Shown: piece after piece, positions 43,190-55,900 of the stretch
Layout of the letters: the number at the start of each line of letters is the position of its first letter
Numbering within the stretch: position 1 is the stretch's first letter
NCBI GenBank assembly: GCA_949825065.1
Contig: OX463852.1
Location: forward strand, 16,270,189-16,334,188
Direction of reading: 5' to 3'
Source: Odontocerum albicorne
Taxonomy: Eukaryota; Arthropoda; Insecta; Trichoptera; Odontoceridae
Length of the DNA stretch: 64,000 bases
Notes under the pieces: generated by a model
What the model saw: only the letters and a program-made list of their open reading frames with translations
The model's database searches: none
What the model was told of the DNA's origin: nothing
Translations under genes and position numbers: made by a program

Positions 43190-44730
43190 AACGTATAAAA
43201 AAAAACATTACAAACTTTAAAAAAAACGAATTGATTGTGTAAGCTATTCTATGAAATATGTTAGAATTTAATTGATAGTAGGAAGAAATTATGACTCAAT
43301 ATAAGTAAAAAAAAAACGTGACAAGAAAGTAAACTACAATCCGCTAAATGAAATTAAAAACCTTTAGCTGCACTTAATTAGTAAAGTCCAAATGAAACGC
43401 TTTGAAAGTTCCATGTTCTTTATTTACATAGTGACAGCTGTTTTGCCTTGGCAAACTGTGAGTGAAGCTTTGCTACATGGCTTTATACCATATACCCAAA
43501 GAATGTGTACAATATTTAATCATGTACATTAATATTTTAATGCTTACTCAAAAATAGAGGAAAAGTATCCTAACATGCCTAGAAGAAACCTGGTAGACTT
43601 ATAGCCACAGGTACAAACCGCACTTCCCTAAGAAGACGTCTCAAAAATTTATTTTGGGTTTTCTTCACGATTTGAGAATAACAAATCGGTTCCACCTCAA
43701 TGGTCTCCATTATAACTTCCCACGTACCAGCGCACTGTGAAGATCTCTATATCTTCATTTGTTATCAGAAATTATTGTTTTACTAACCTAAATAATTGTA
43801 CAATGTTTTTGGAAAGATTCTTTACAATGAAACGCTTTGTTCGTTATTGAATATTATTAAATATTTTAATGGGATCTAGTTCTGGTGAGTCAGCTCAACT
43901 AAGAAGAGTTTTCTTAGTGAACGGTGTTACTTTATTATAGTAAATGGCACTTCGCGATAACTCGATAACTCAGTACGGTGGGGCGGATGCCGTGAGTCGC
44001 GACATATCTGTATCTACCTTAAAAAAGCACCACTATTCTTGAATATTAATATTCACTGAGGGAATTGGACAAATGACCGGCCTGATTTTTCTGCCTTTAA
44101 AAAATTTTTCACTATTTAAAAAATACGGCATAAAAAATGTTAGTGCATGTTTTTTTTGTATCAATCTAGCTTATGAATTTACCCAAATCCAAAAACCACT
44201 TATGTTACCTTACAGTATGATGTAAGTAAATTGTGTATAGTCATACTTTGATGAAAGAGCTGTTCCCGGCGGAGTCTCTCTTTTGATGGTGACACCGGAG
44301 TATGAAAAGGACAGCGTGGCAATGACCGAATGTCAGTGCCACGATCAGAGGTTATAAATAGGAAAATAAAAGATTTATTTATACTGAAGAATGTCTTTAA
44401 AGATTAAGGTTTTCATCAAATTATTCACAAAAATTGGAAAAAAACTGTTCAACTATCCCTGGTTGCCATAAAGTCGGAGTAGCCAACCGGTCCGAAGATA
44501 CTCCAACGTATAGCAGCATAGAACTCCTCCATATTTTAAGAGATTCTAGTTTCTATATTGGTCCGCAAAATATAGTCAGCAGATTAATCTGGTTGGCTAC
44601 ATAAGTTGTAACATTACAAATGGACTATATTAAATAATAAATGTTTGCTATTAAAACTCCCGTGGCCTGTGAAGAATTGGGAAGTCTGCGTATATATGAT
44701 ATATATTTTATGTAATGTATTATAATTTTA
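43190..44730. other. AT-rich non-coding stretch, nothing recognised
   Basis: GC-richer parts at 43950-44010 and 44260-44350 are unassigned. No coding region supported. Confidence 0.35.
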
Positions 44731-44734
44731 AAAA

Positions 44735-45005
44735 ATACTGACATCATCACTATGATCATTAGCCTAGTCAATTTCAGTGTTTGATACAGGACTCCCTTCT
44801 TCTCTAGCCATCATGAGAATTTTGCTTTCAGATGCTCTTAGCCACTTTTCTGATACCATCCAACCATCTTACTAGAAGTCTTCCCACACCTTTTTTCGCT
44901 TGTCGATCACCACTTCAACACTTTCAGAATCCACCTATCATCAGGATACCTGGCATTGTGTCCCGCCCTGTTCCACCTCTGGGTGGTAACATGCTCAGTG
45001 ACAAT
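44735..45005 (-). pseudogene. LINE ORF2 C-terminal end, antisense
   Basis: The reverse strand reads VTEHVTTQRWNRAGHNARYP + DDRWILKVLKW, then a stop, then STSEKRCGKTS and in another frame a GRLLVRWLDGIRKVA-like end. It finishes with codons for TLKLTRLMI and ATGATGATG. The QRW.RAGH.AR..D.RW.......W block is a LINE C-terminal motif. This family differs from the RWFGH fragments. An in-frame TGA and a frameshift mark it as dead. Confidence 0.75.
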
Positions 45006-45143
45006 GAAAATAAAAAATACGGTACTTTTAAAACTTACGAGTTTGAGTAAATCAAACAAAATTGACTCTGGCACGTTAATCTAGGAGAATTTTACCTGTA
45101 AAAAGGATGCCATGTTTTATATTTTTCAAATAGCATTTATGTT

Positions 45144-45265
45144 GACCTCCGTGGCTCAGTTGGTAAAAGGTCTGAATTAAAAAAGTTTTTTGTCTCGTTT
45201 TCACTTATGGCTTCGTAACACCTTTCAGGTTGATTGAAAGACATGACTACAAAATAATAGTACAT
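45144..45265 (+). repeat. tRNA-derived SINE, internally deleted
   Basis: GACCTCCGTGGCTCAGTTGG + TAAAAGG head, then directly GTCTGAATTAAAAAAGTTTT, TCGTTTTCACTTATGGCTTC, TTTCAGGTTGATTGAAAGAC. The B-box segment is deleted. Confidence 0.8.
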
Positions 45266-45659
45266 ATTTGTAGTTGAAACACTTGAGTAGCATGCTACTT
45301 CAAGTTTTAAAGTAGGTGTATCGGTAATATTTTATCAAAGTAGCTTTAATAGTATTGCTAGGCAATCTTCAAATGAGTTAGTCTAGAATGTCTAGTTTGA
45401 TTAAGAACAACTCATTCACTTACGTATTAAAATATATTATTACTAAAAAATACTTGCACTGTGTACAACGATGGTGTAATTCAATACAGCACAATTCCTA
45501 AAGCTGTAGAAATCGACACTCGAAGAAAAACATATATTGTCTAGATAACTGACAGTACCAAAGAAAATGTGATCACACCTTAGTTTAGAGCATTTAGTTG
45601 CAAATGCAATAGTTTTAACACATTTTCTTTTCTCGAACTCATATTTACATATATACGTA

Positions 45660-45890
45660 TACCATCACGCAATGTGCCTTTTTGGAGTAGGCAGAGAGGA
45701 TAAATCACTACATATATTTATCCATGGATACATTTCTCGCTTCGTTCACATCCATATATCTCGTAAATCAATCTCTCCTGCTTTCATAATTCTTACATTT
45801 CCATCAGTTGAAGTGTCCTAAACTATTTTCGTCTGCTCTCTTCTTGGTCTATATCTTCCTCGTTCGACATTCATTTTAGGCAAATATATT
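45660..45890 (-). pseudogene. LINE 3' end, antisense (RWFGH family)
   Basis: CATCACGCAATGTGCC, GGAGTAGGCAGAGAGGATAA, TTTATCCATGGATACATTTC, TCTTCTTGGTCTATATCTTC + CTCGTTCGACATTCATTTTA aligns with 15385-15590 and encodes the GR.R..W-type C-terminal tail in reverse complement. Both end at the same CATTCAT point. Confidence 0.6.
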
Positions 45891-45989
45891 TGTTTGATAT
45901 ATATATTAAATAAAATTTAATCATTGTTAAAAAAATATTTAGCAACGCCACTGTTTATGAAGCAGGAAGAAGTGGGGTAACACATAAAT

Positions 45990-46130
45990 GCTCTTTGTCT
46001 CTAAATCAGATTACTGGGGGGACCTTTGACGTGGATCCTCGAGTACCCAACATACTACGGCGCTGCATTGCTGGTAGCCTCGACGAAGACGTCTTTAGCC
46101 TATTAACTCTCCCGACATACACCCTTATTT
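45990..46130 (+). other. GC-richer segment with open frame, unassigned
   Basis: The plus frame reads ITGGTFDVDPRVPNILRRCI + AGSLDEDVFSLLTLP before turning into AT-rich sequence. No family recognised. It may be exon or repeat debris. Confidence 0.2.
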
Positions 46131-46269
46131 ACTTACTTATTGTCTACCTGTCTAAAATCTGTAAATTATGGCCAAATGAAATTGCCTTATTTTGGTTAAT
46201 TCAAGTTAATTCTACAAAACATACTATACACCAAGTGATAAAAAAAATGTTAACGCCGTCGTGAATTAA

Positions 46270-47780
46270 GATATTTTTTGGTGCCGTATTCACGAACTGG
46301 CAGTTAAGAATGTCCTTGATGAATGTTCATTTTTAATATTGATATGTTCCATATATTAGCCGCTACACAGGAAAACATAAATATATTTATTCCTGTTTTT
46401 ATAATTTTAAAAACTTTATATATTTAGTATTTAATATGATACTATAAATTTTATTTTATGTAATAAATAAGTTGAACCTTTATCAAATGTAAAATAAAAT
46501 TGATATACAATAATATCCCAGCTTTATGTCTTATGCTGTCTTTGTAAACAAATTGGAAAGTTAAATTATACATAACATAGTAATGAAGTTTTAATTTCCT
46601 TTGAAATACCACCAAATGTATATGTTACTTTATGGATGCGAACTTATAAAAAAATATTATTTTGGTAAGTAATAATTTCTTCTTCTTGAATAATAGCCGT
46701 GAACTCATATACAAGTACATGAAATACAATAGTATAGGTACGTCAGTGTCAAGTGATGTCCACTTCATATGATTTCGTTAGTTCTATGCACACGGGGGAC
46801 ATTGGCGAGCTTGGTTGTCGCGTCCGTAGTTGATATGTTGAGTATACTAAAGCAACTTGGCCCGGGACTACTGTTATCTAGTTATATACTATGTAATTAT
46901 TTAAAAAAATAGGTAATTATTTAAATTACATTCTTTCAAATATTCACATAAATAATACACAATAAACATAGCATGTGGTGTTATATCTCCGAGTATATAC
47001 CATATATTTTTACTGAAAAATAAATTCAATATTCATAAATACTTATTCTGTAATTCGTAGGTACTTAATTAAACACCTTACGAATTTATTTATCCCCTCT
47101 GTTACCTCTTTCAATATACCCCTTCATGTATCAGCTACTCTGTAAATCTAAAGAATTTAATAAATTGTTTAAAAGTATAAAAAAATACTATATAAATGGA
47201 ATTTAACTTGAGAATGTATGTCAAATGAAATCTACGTATTTATCTACGAGTAAAAAGCATACATCAATTTGTTTTGCTAACCGTAATCACCATCAACCTT
47301 CCAGATACCACTGCAACATATCAGAGCATTCCTCACCATTACGAGTATCTCAGCAGCAATGGAAGCAAGTGATTAAACCATTAATCTTACACCGATTTAT
47401 ATCCAGTCCTCGCAATGGTAACGATTGGCCGTGAATGCAGCAAACCACAATAATGGCGGCTACCATAACTAACCGTATAATTGCAGTAAACCCAGAATAC
47501 CACAGTGCATTTCGACGGACAAGAATTTCGGATGCATTCTGATGTAATTTCCTTTCTGAAAGATAGACTATATAAATATAATTACTTTATTTAATTTTAA
47601 AATAAACGTTTATAAAACAGGCCATGAATTAATACAAATATTTGAATACAAATACTAATTATAGCTAACAGAAAAAATATATTATTGTATATATCTTGTT
47701 AGTTATAGTTCCTACAAAGTCATAGAAAACATTCAAAAGTTATTTTTGATAACAGAGAAATGCACAACCCCAAAAGTATG
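46270..47780. other. AT-rich non-coding stretch, nothing recognised
   Basis: Includes a moderately GC-richer part at 47275-47530. The open frame 47225-47434 has no recognisable content. Confidence 0.35.
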
Positions 47781-47789
47781 GGGAGTATT

Positions 47790-47870
47790 AAATATTATTT
47801 CAACAAGGTGGTTTCGATCCCACAACCTTCTTTTCGCCGGGAAACTGTCCTAGCTCTTTATCAATGTTTT
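47790..47870 (-). repeat. tRNA-like B-box sequence
   Basis: In reverse complement: AAAGAGCTAGGACAGTTTCC, AAGAAGGTTGTGGGATCGAA + ACCACC. GGATCGAAACC fits an RNA polymerase III B box and GAGCTAGG a D-arm-like stretch about 40 bp upstream. No full cloverleaf. Confidence 0.25.
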
Positions 47871-48439
47871 TTTATATCTTCTTAACCTCTTTTTGATCTC
47901 TTTCTTCTTACATATCATCGGTCAGATACATACAAAAGCGTAGTTTACTAGGAACATGACTAATGAAAGGCAACAAACCCAGATGCACATAAATTGTGTG
48001 TCCACTTTAAATAACATGTTGTTCTTTTTCATTAATTATGTAATTTATATAATTTCTTGTAATGTATAAATAAATTTTTAAAAATAACTTAGAGAAACAT
48101 TACCTATATAACATTTTATATTGCATGCAGTTGCATCTATGTACCTTGAGATTATGCTACGTTAAATTCGCTTAAATGATGGTCGGCGCGTCAAACGCGC
48201 TTTAGCCTTCATCTTCAGGGTGGTTTGAAATAACATTACCGTGACATATATTATACTTCAGCCATAATTTTGAAGTAGATAAAGATGAACGTTTAAACTA
48301 GTAGAAAACAATCCTAAAACCCTTCGAACGTATTTTATTTTATATTAAAAAAACAGCTCGAATTTAGTTCATTTCAGAAGTAAAAAGGACAAGTCCCAAA
48401 TCAGTCACCGAAATTTGTCGTTTCGCAGCCTCAATTTCA

Positions 48440-48690
48440 ATATGAGACATTGGTGTGGCAATATCTTAAACCTCAGTCAAGCACGGACAGTTGGCCACCA
48501 ACGTTCCGAGATATTCGCGCTGCATTGAGTCCGTTTGACCGCCCCTAGGCGGAGGCCAATCGAAGGGACGATAAGCCACCGTGGTTAATCTGACGTGAAG
48601 AGACGTCAGTTCCACTTCAGTGGTTATTCCGATAGAGCGGTAAGGGTCCCGTTCCGTAACATGCTATGACGGGGAAAGGAGGAACGGGGG
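48440..48690. other. GC-rich island, unassigned
   Basis: About half G+C in an otherwise AT-rich region. It contains CGAAGGGACGATAAGCCACC, a GACGTGAAGAGACGTC repeat pair and AACATGCTATGACGGGGAAA + GGAGGAAC. No long open frame. It could be a repeat 5' region. Confidence 0.35.
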
Positions 48691-48904
48691 TAGGCTGAAT
48701 GTTTAAGATTCTTTAGTATCTTTGAGATATTTAACAATTAATGTATCTGAAATGTTATCAATGTACTTTTTTTATTATCGGTTGATTTTAACTAACATGT
48801 TAACGATTCTTACAAACATACAATCAAAATTCAAAATAATATATATTGCTACAACAATACCTTGATTTTTTTTTTTTAACTTTAAATATGAATGAATATA
48901 TGAA

Positions 48905-49238
48905 AATAATCAAATAATTAAATCTGGTCCTTTTAGTCCAGCCACGTTTTCCTCGGTCATCATCTTCCACGCACAGCTTGCACTTCGGAATTGTATACTT
49001 GTTTTATCATTCATTCTTTCCACATTTCCAAACCATATTAAAGCATCCATTGTATTCATTGCATTCACTTCTGATGTCATCGTTCCGCCTCCTTTCAAAC
49101 ATGGACAATATTTCAAACATGGACAATATTTCTTAGTGCACGCATTTTCACTTCAATTCATTAATATTACTCTTATCCTTCTTCTGCCGAGTCAAAATTT
49201 CACATCCAATTTCACTTCCACCTTTATGTATGGAATCA
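48905..49238 (-). pseudogene. LINE ORF2 C-terminal part, antisense (split copy)
   Basis: The reverse strand gives CEILTRQKKDKSNINELEVK (YG.E...RKKD.SRINA.EMK block) at about 49140-49205. A frame follows with MTSEVNAMNTMDALIWFGNV + ERMND, an ALRWFGHVERM equivalent, and CAWKMMTEENVAGLKGPD. A 19-bp direct duplication (TTTCAAACATGGACAATAT) at about 49096-49133 interrupts it. Together with 49465-49690 it is one LINE split by the repeat at 49239-49464. Confidence 0.75.
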
Positions 49239-49464
49239 AGGGTGTGGGCTGAAAAACATCTGGTGTCCCCGTGGCTGGGCTCGCCCTATATTGGTGTGGT
49301 GTACCTTGGCCGAGGGGATGTTATTAGATAAGCCCCGACCTTTTGATAGCCTCTGTCTTTAATGTATAATCTGCAATTTATGTGTTTTTGAAGTGTATTT
49401 AAATATACTCATATTATGTACACACTATGTTGCTATCAATAAACCTATATTTATTATTATTATG
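49239..49464 (+). repeat. dispersed retroelement-like repeat, copy 2 (sense), inserted in a LINE
   Basis: AGGGTGTGGGCTGAAAAACA + TCTGGTGTCCCCGTGGCTGG, GCTCGCCCTATATTGGTGTG, GGCCGAGGGGATGTTATTAG, and a 3' end ATGTTGCTATCAATAAACCT + ATATTTATTATTATTATG. Its start coincides with that of the antisense copy at 18580-18807. The tail here is (TTA)n instead of (TTTA)n. Confidence 0.88.
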
Positions 49465-49690
49465 ATCATATTTTTTTACTGTTGATATTGCATGGTTGTT
49501 GCATATAGGTATACCATAAAATGCTCCGTTTACCTCGTTACATTTCACTACCCTTTTTTCAATGTCCTTATCAACACACCCGTCATACGTCAACAAGCTG
49601 CCCAGATAACAGAACTCATCAACCTGCTCCAGTTTAAAAAATATAAATTTAAATCTCATAAAAATACTGCCCGCTTTTATGGCAGTGAAA
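49465..49690 (-). pseudogene. LINE ORF2 middle part, antisense (split copy)
   Basis: The reverse-strand frame reads FKLEQVDEFCYLGSLLTYDG + CVDKDIEKRVVKCNEVNGAFYGI, then NNHAISTVKK. VDEFCYLGS.L..DG..D.DI..R......A is the segment just after the LINE reverse transcriptase catalytic core. It joins the part at 48905-49238 across the inserted repeat. Confidence 0.82.
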
Positions 49691-49699
49691 ACATACAAT

Positions 49700-50393
49700 A
49701 CCTAACAGGATATGTGAAATATGTTAAGTACGAGTATAATACATTGTACCGAATGTAAAAAACTGCATCGGACTAAGCAACTGCATAATTAGCGGTTAAA
49801 GAACACGAACGGGATATATAAAAATTAACAAAATGTACATTCAACTCTAGCTCCGTACAGATAAACTGAAAGCATAGATGGAACATAGATATTAAACAAA
49901 TCAAAAACACTAGCTATTACAAAAACACTAGCTATTACAAAAAATAAGGGATGTATGCCATATGAAAGAAAGAGCGACATAATGTATTTCCTTAATACAT
50001 TTCAACTGACATGCTTACGAGTATATACATCAAAAAACTATTTCCTCTTTACAGACTAAAGGAAGGTTCTACACAAATAAAAACCACATCTAAATAAAAT
50101 GAATTAAAACCTCAGTTAAGTAATGTTTTTTTTAGTTAAATTAAAAGACAAAACTCTACACATATATAAATAAATAGAAAGGCGCTTTGACACCTTTAAA
50201 TCTGGAAATATTAAAAATAAAACAAGGAAAAAACTTTCGAGTTGAAACATTTTTAACAGTTAGAATATTTTTATATTAAATAATATGTAATATATTGAGC
50301 GTACAGTGACTTCCTACATATTTCAATATTAGAACAATTAACTCCCTTCCCATAAGGCGATCAAGAGTTCCATTCTCGATAATAATAACCTCC
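49700..50393. other. AT-rich transition to the satellite
   Basis: Contains a 19-bp duplication CAAAAACACTAGCTATTA near 49908. No coding region. Satellite-like sequence begins at about 50394 (ACAAAAACACCGCAAAGCGT). Confidence 0.5.
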
Positions 50394-52407
50394 TACAAAA
50401 ACACCGCAAAGCGTTCCTAACACACATTTGTCTTGATTTGTTGATAATTCTAGCATTTACATAACAAAAATGTGGTTTCTTCTATTCAATACTCATTTAA
50501 ACTGTAAATATTGAAGCAATAAATTGAAAAATCGCAAAATTTAAGGTTCGGGACGAAAAACTCGGAAACACGTAGAAGAAATAATTTTTCTTACATGATT
50601 TTGTATATTTATCCGTACCCTTGGTCGTCAATGGCAGTTTTTTTAATTAAAAAGTGTGAATTAATGGCCTATTTCTAAAAAATTCTAAAACGTATTTAGC
50701 AGATTTCGACGTTTTATATCGAAAATACCGCAAAGCATTTCAATCACACATTTGTCTTGATTCTTCGATAATTATAGCATTTATGTACGAAAAATGTTAT
50801 TATTGCTATTCAAAAATATTGATACAAAATATTTAAATATCGTAAAATAACAGGTTGGGGACGAAAAACACGGAAACACGTTGAACAAATAATGTTTATT
50901 TCGTGATTTTGTACATATAAGCTTGGTCGTCAATGACAGTTTTTCGAGTGAAAAGTGTGAATTTATGGCCTATTTCTAAGAAATGCCAATATGTATTTAG
51001 CAGATTTTGACTTTATATAGCAAAAAACCCGCAAAGCGTTCCTAACACACATTTGTCTTGATTTGTTGATAATTCTAGCATTTACATAACAAAAATGTGG
51101 TTTCTACTATTCAATAATCATTTAGGTAAACTGAAAAATATTGAAGCAAAAAATCTAAAATTTGCAAAATTTAAGAGGTTTATGACGAAAAACACGGAAA
51201 GGCGTTGAACAAATAATAATTATTTCGTGATTTTGTACGTATATTCGTAACCTTAAACTTCAATGGCAGTTTTTCGAGTGAAAAGTGTGCATTTATGGCC
51301 TATTTCTAAGAATTACCAATACGTTTTTAGCAGATTTCTACGTTATATATCGAAAATACCGCAAAGCATATCAATCACACATTTGTCTTGATTCTTTGAT
51401 AATTCTTGCATTTATATATGTAAAATGCTATTTCTGCTATTCAAAATTCATACAAACTGAATAATATTGATGCAAAATATTGAAATATCGTGAAATTACA
51501 GGTTTTGGACGAAAAACATGGAAACACGTTGAACAAATATTGTTTCTTTTGAGATTTTGTACATATATTCATAAGCTTGGTCGTCAATGACAGTTATTCG
51601 AGTGAAAAGTGTGAATTTATGGCCTATTTCTAAGAAATGCCAATATGTATTTAGCACATTTCGACTTATATAGCAAAAACATCGCAAAGCGTTCCTAACA
51701 CACATTTGTCTTAATTTTTTGATAATTCTATCATTTACATAACAAAAATGTGGTTTCTACTTTTCAATACTCATTTAAACTGAAATATATTGAAGCAAAA
51801 CATTTAAAACTCGCAAAATTTAAGGTTTGGGACAAAAAACACGGAAAGACGTTGAACCAATTATATTTCTTTCATGATTTTGTGCATATATTCGTAACCC
51901 TGGTCGTCAATGGCAGTTTTTTGAGTGAAAAGTGTGAATTTATGGCCTGTTTCTAAGAAATGCTATAGCATATTTATCGGATTTGGACGATTTATATCGA
52001 AAGTACCGCAAAGCGTTTCTGTCACACATTTGTCTTGATTTCGACGTTTTATATCGAAAATACCGCAAAGCATATCAATCACACATTTTTCTTGATTCTT
52101 TGATAATTCTTGCATTTATGTACGAAAAATGTTATTTCTGCTATTCAAAATTCATACAAACTGAAAAATATTGATGCAAAATATTGAAATATCGTAAAAT
52201 AACAGGTTTGGGACGAAAAACACGGAAACACGTTGAACAAATATTGTTTATTTCGTGATTTTTTACATATATTCATAAGCTTGGTCGTCAATGACAGTTA
52301 TTCGAGTGAAAAGTGTGAATTTATGGCCTATTTCTAAGAAATGCCAATATAGATTTAACAAATTTCGACGTTTTATACCGAAAATACCGCAAAGCATAAG
52401 CATATAT
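50394..52407. repeat. satellite array, left block
   Basis: Tandem monomers, each with the landmarks CCGCAAAGC(G/A), CACACATTTGTCTTGATT, GATAATTCTAGCATTTA, TATTCAA.A.TCAT.(T/C)AAACTGAA, GGGACGAAAAAC.CGGAAACA + CGT, GGTCGTCAATG(G/A)CAGTT, GTGAATTTATGGCCTATTTC and a return to GATTT(C/T)GAC. The CACACATTTG landmark recurs at 50421, 50745, 51046, 51376, 51699 and 52023 (steps of 324, 301, 330, 323, 324). Two main classes alternate: one with CAAAAACACCGCAAAGCGTT + CCTAACACAC, one with CGAAAATACCGCAAAGCATA + TCAATCACAC. All open frames here are repeat-derived and not genes. Confidence 0.97.
51983..52174 (+). repeat. 57-bp nested-head variant, first copy
   Basis: Here a third head type (CGAAAGTACCGCAAAGCGTT + TCTGTCACAC) is followed after only 57 bp by a second head (CGAAAATACCGCAAAGCATA), so the monomer start is duplicated. 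The same junction recurs at 56712, 57750, 58788, 61062 and 63407. It creates a 63-codon frame with an internal duplication (LYRKYRKA twice), which is a by-product, not a gene. Confidence 0.9.
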
Positions 52408-52980
52408 AGCGATGGTCGTTATCAATGTAGCATGTATCGTATTAGGATGTGCTGATGATATTGATATTGACATCGCTATCTTCGTTTTAGTCGAATTCTG
52501 CGTTCCTTTTCGTTCAGGGTCATCAATGTAGCGAGTTGGTTATCTTGATATGTCGTGATGATCTTGATTTGTATTTATTTAAATATAAATACTCAGGAAT
52601 GCGGATGTTTTTGAAAGTGAATAGCGGGTAAATAATACAAGTCTTGACAGTTGAATGAAAAATAATAATCAATGTTTATTTCTCGGCGAGTAGGTAATTT
52701 ATACAAGTGAGTGAACCAGTTCGCGATACATATTCTGTCCTTCTCTTGCGCGTGCACTGATTTACAGGTAGATATTTATTTGTATTTGCAGACGGCTAGA
52801 CAGGTCGCAAATACTATAAAATAGTAAACATTTTTGACGTTCCTGGCGTGTGACAATCTATAAGTACTTCATCGGCCATTGACCCTGTATGTTTACTATT
52901 TTAACAATAATTAATTTAATTTAATTATGTTTAACAATTCACTTATTTATTTTGACAATTATTTAGGTAGGTATGCTACA
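52408..52980. mobile_element. 573-bp non-satellite insertion, copy 1 (candidate solo LTR)
   Basis: Unrelated to the monomers and flanked by CATATAT on both sides (52401-52407, 52981-52987). Uninterrupted monomers (for example near 57131) have a single CATATAT there, which supports insertion with target duplication. Near the ends TGTAGCAT (52426-52433) and ATGCTACA (52973-52980) are perfect inverted termini of the TG...CA kind seen in LTRs. However, 18 bp lie outside the left one. A TATTTAAATATAAATA stretch could be a TATA region. TAAAATAGTAAACAT (about 52816-52830) and its complement about 60 bp later form a hairpin. No coding capacity. Confidence 0.7.
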
Positions 52981-55900
52981 CATATATCAATCACACATTT
53001 GTCTTGATTTTTTGATAATTCTAGCATTTATGTACGAAAAATGCTATTTCTGCTATTCAAAATTCATACAAACTGAAAAATATTGATGCAAAATATTGAA
53101 ATCTCGTAAAATAACAGGTTTGGGACGAAAAACACGAAAACACGTTGAACAAATATTGTTTATTTCGTGACTTTGTACATATATTCATAAGCTTGGCCAT
53201 CAATGACAGTTTTTCGTGTGAAAAGTGTGAATTTATGGCCTATTTCTAAGAAATGCCAATTTGTATTTAGCAGATTTTGACTTTATATAGCAAAAACACC
53301 GCAAAGCGTTCCTAACACACATTTGTCTTGATTTGTTGATTATTCTAGCATTTATATAACAGAAATGTGGTTTCTACTATTCAATACTCATTTAAACTGA
53401 AATATATTGAAGCAAAAAATTGAAAAATAGCAAAATTTAAGGTTTGGGACAAAAAACACGGAAAGAGGTTGAACCAATTATATTTCTTTCATGATTTTGT
53501 GCATGTATTCGTAACCCTGGTCGTCAATGGCAGTTTTTTGAGTGAAAAGTGTGAATTTATGGCCTATTTTTAAGAAATGCTATAGCATACTCGTATTTAT
53601 CGGATTTCGACGATTTATACCGAAAGTACCGCAAAGCGTTTAAATTACACTTTTGTCTTGATTTTTTGATAATTCTAGCATTTATGTACGAAAAATGCTA
53701 TTTCTGCTATTCAAAATTCATACAAACTGAAAAATGTTGATGCAAAATATTGAAATATCGTAAAATAACAGGTTTGGGACGAAGAACACGGAAACACGTT
53801 GAACAAATATTGTTTATTTCGTGATTTTGTACATTTCGTGATTTTGTGCATATATTCGTAACCCTGGTCGTGAATGGCAGTTTTTTGAGTGAAAAGTGTG
53901 AATTTATAGCCTATTTCTAAGAAATGCCAATATGGATTTAGCAGATTTTGACTTATATAGCAAAAACACCGCAAAGCGTTCCTAACACACATTTGTCTTG
54001 ATTTGTTGGTAATTCTAGCATTTACATAACAAAAATGTGCTTTCTACTATTCAATACTCATTTAAACTGAAATATATTGAAGCAAAAAATTTAAAAATCG
54101 CAATATTTAAGGTTTGGGACGAAAAACTCGGAAACACGTAAAACAAATAATATTTCTTTGATGATTTTGTACATTTATTCGTAACCTTGGTCGTCAATGG
54201 CAGTTTTTTGAGTAAAAAGTGTGAATTTATGGCCTATTTCTAAAAAATACCAAAACGTATTTAGCAGATGTCGACGTTTTATATCGAAAATACTGCAAAA
54301 CATATCAATCACACATTTCTCTTGATTCTTTGATAATTCTAGCATTTACGTACGAAAAATGCTATTTCTGCTATTCAAAATTCATACAAACTGAAAAATA
54401 TTGATGCAAAATATTGAAATATTGTAAAATAACAGGTTTGGGACGAAAAACATGGAAACACGTTACACCAATATTGTTAATTTCGTGATTTTGTACATAT
54501 ATTCATAAGCTTGGTCGTCAATGACTGTTTTTCGTGCGAAAAGTGTGAATTTATAGCCTAAATAGGCTTAGAAATCTAAGAAATGCCAATATGGATTTAG
54601 CAAATTTTGACTTTATATAGCAAAAACACCGCAAAGCGTTCCTAACACACGTTTGTCTTGATTTGTTGGTAATTCTAGCATTTACATAACAAAAATGTGG
54701 TTTCTACTAGTGAATACTCATTTAAATTGAAATATATTGAAGCAAAAAATTGGAAAATCGCAAAATTTAAGGTTTAGGTCGAAAAACTCGGAAACACGTA
54801 AAACAAATAATATTTCTTTGATGATTTTGTACTTAGTGGTCAATGACAGTTATTCGAGTAAAAAGTGTGAATTTATGGCCTATTTCTAAGAAATGCAATA
54901 TGTATTTAGCAGATTTTGACTTTATATAGCAAAAACACCGCACAGCATTCTTAACACATATTTGTCTTGATTTGTTGATAATTCTAGCATTTACATAACA
55001 AAAATGTGGTTTCTACTATTCAATTCTCATTTGAACTGAAAAATATTGAAGCTATAAATTTAAAAATCGCAAAATTTAAGGTTCGGGACGAAAAACTCGG
55101 TAACACGTAGAAGAAATAATTTTTCTTACATGATTTTGTACATTTATCCGTAACCTTGGTCGTCAATGGCAGTTTTTTAATTAAAAAGTGTTAATTAATG
55201 GCCTATTTCTAAAAAATGCTAAAACGTATTTAGCAGATTTCGACGTTTTATGACAAAAAACACGGAAAGACGTTGAACCAATTATATTTCTTTCATGATT
55301 TTGTGCATATATTCGTAACCCTGGTCGTGAATGGCAGTTTTTTGAGTGAAAAGTGTGAATTTATTGCCTGTTTTTAAGAAATGCTATAGCATACTCGTAT
55401 TTATCGGATTTCGACGATTTATATCGAAAGTACCGCAAAGCGTTTAAATTACACTTTTGTCTTGATTCTTTGATAATTCTTGCATTTATATACGTAAACT
55501 GCTATTTCTGCTATTCAAAATTCATACAAACTGAATAATATTGATGCAAAATATTGAAATATCGTGAAATTACAGGTTTTGGACGAAAAACATGGAAACA
55601 CGTTGAACAAATATTGTTTCTTTCGAGATTTTGTACATATATTCATAAGCTTGGTCGTCAATGACAGTTTTTCGAGTGAAAAGTGTGAATTTATGGCCTA
55701 TTTCTAAGAAATGCCAATATGTATTTAGCAGATTTCGACTTATATAGCAAAAACACCGCAAAGCGTTCCTAACACACATTTGTCTTAATTTTTTGATAAT
55801 TCTAGCATTTACATAACAAAAATGTGGTTTCTACTTTCCAATACTCATTTAAACTGAAATATATTGAAGCAAAACATTTAAAACTCGCAAAAATTAAGGT

